Assembly: GCA_002803225.1 (NCBI GenBank)
Contig: NXFV01000921.1
Coordinates: 1-64,000 of the forward strand
Length of the DNA: 64,000 nt
Origin: Gamarada debralockiae
Lineage: Eukaryota; Ascomycota; Leotiomycetes; Helotiales; Hyphodiscaceae
Direction of reading: 5' to 3'
The notes under the pieces were generated by a model. It had not been told where the DNA came from. It made no database searches and saw only the letters and a program-made list of their open reading frames with translations. Shown here one piece after another: positions 63,897 through 64,000 of the stretch. The number at the start of each line of letters is the position of its first letter. Position 1 is the first letter of the stretch. A program made the position numbers and the translations under genes.

Positions 63897-64000
63897 AGGT
63901 AATAGGAAATGTGCCGCAATGGGCAGAGAAAAGAAGGGAAGAAGACGATGTGTGGAATTTAACGAGATAATGGGTAAATGGTAATGAGTAGTGGTCCCGG

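Overview
The window is nuclear DNA of a filamentous ascomycete (Pezizomycotina). The gene content looks like Leotiomycetes/Helotiales, but that rank is an inference. The evidence is dozens of short introns (about 44-70 nt, GT..AG, CTAAC/CTGAC-type branch sites), fungal-specific Zn2Cys6 regulators, HET and NACHT-ankyrin genes, a Pma-type proton ATPase and a GH28 polygalacturonase. Gene models below were spliced by hand. Where a reading frame closes exactly across every junction I say so.

Layout. 1.5-4.5 kb: intact NACHT-ankyrin NLR (-). 5.1-6.2 kb: SDR oxidoreductase (+). 6.6-12.7 kb: a very large second NACHT-ankyrin gene (-) broken by one frameshift and two nonsense codons. 13.4-14.1 kb: remnant of a histidine phosphatase (-). 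14.8-26.4 kb: a coherent metabolic block of Zn2Cys6 regulator (-), O-acetylhomoserine PLP gamma-synthase (-), aspartokinase (-), homoserine O-acetyltransferase (-) and divergent nitrilase (+, with a defective splice acceptor). 26.8 kb: a TA-flanked MITE. 27.6-33.3 kb: three decayed genes (GPR1/FUN34/YaaH acetate transporter, DHA1 MFS transporter, Zn2Cys6 regulator). 34.3-35.8 kb: Ost-alpha/TMEM184-like membrane protein (+). 38.4-41.4 kb: plasma-membrane H+-ATPase (-). 44.8-47.1 kb: second decayed MFS transporter (-). 48.4-49.3 kb: unknown basic protein (-). 49.5-51.4 kb: secreted endopolygalacturonase (-). 52.5-53.6 kb: PEBP-family protein (-). 54.3-55.0 kb: zeta-type GST/maleylacetoacetate isomerase (+). 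55.9-57.8 kb: HET-domain protein with a C-terminal frameshift (+). 59.3-61.1 kb: hexose transporter (+). 61.5-63.9 kb: secreted S28 serine peptidase (+).

The most interesting region is 14.8-33.3 kb. Aspartokinase, homoserine acetyltransferase and an O-acetylhomoserine-dependent PLP enzyme lie side by side under their own regulator. This trio is known from the fusaric acid cluster (FUB3/FUB5/FUB7), where it builds a non-proteinogenic amino acid. Here it is paired with a nitrilase and with remains of an acetate permease, a drug/metabolite exporter and a second regulator. I infer a dedicated, possibly decaying, pathway for a gamma-substituted (perhaps nitrile-bearing) amino acid.

A second theme is gene death. 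Six genes carry clear inactivating lesions, and the five nonsense codons I could locate all fit G:C to A:T transitions, three of them in a CpA-to-TpA context typical of repeat-induced point mutation.
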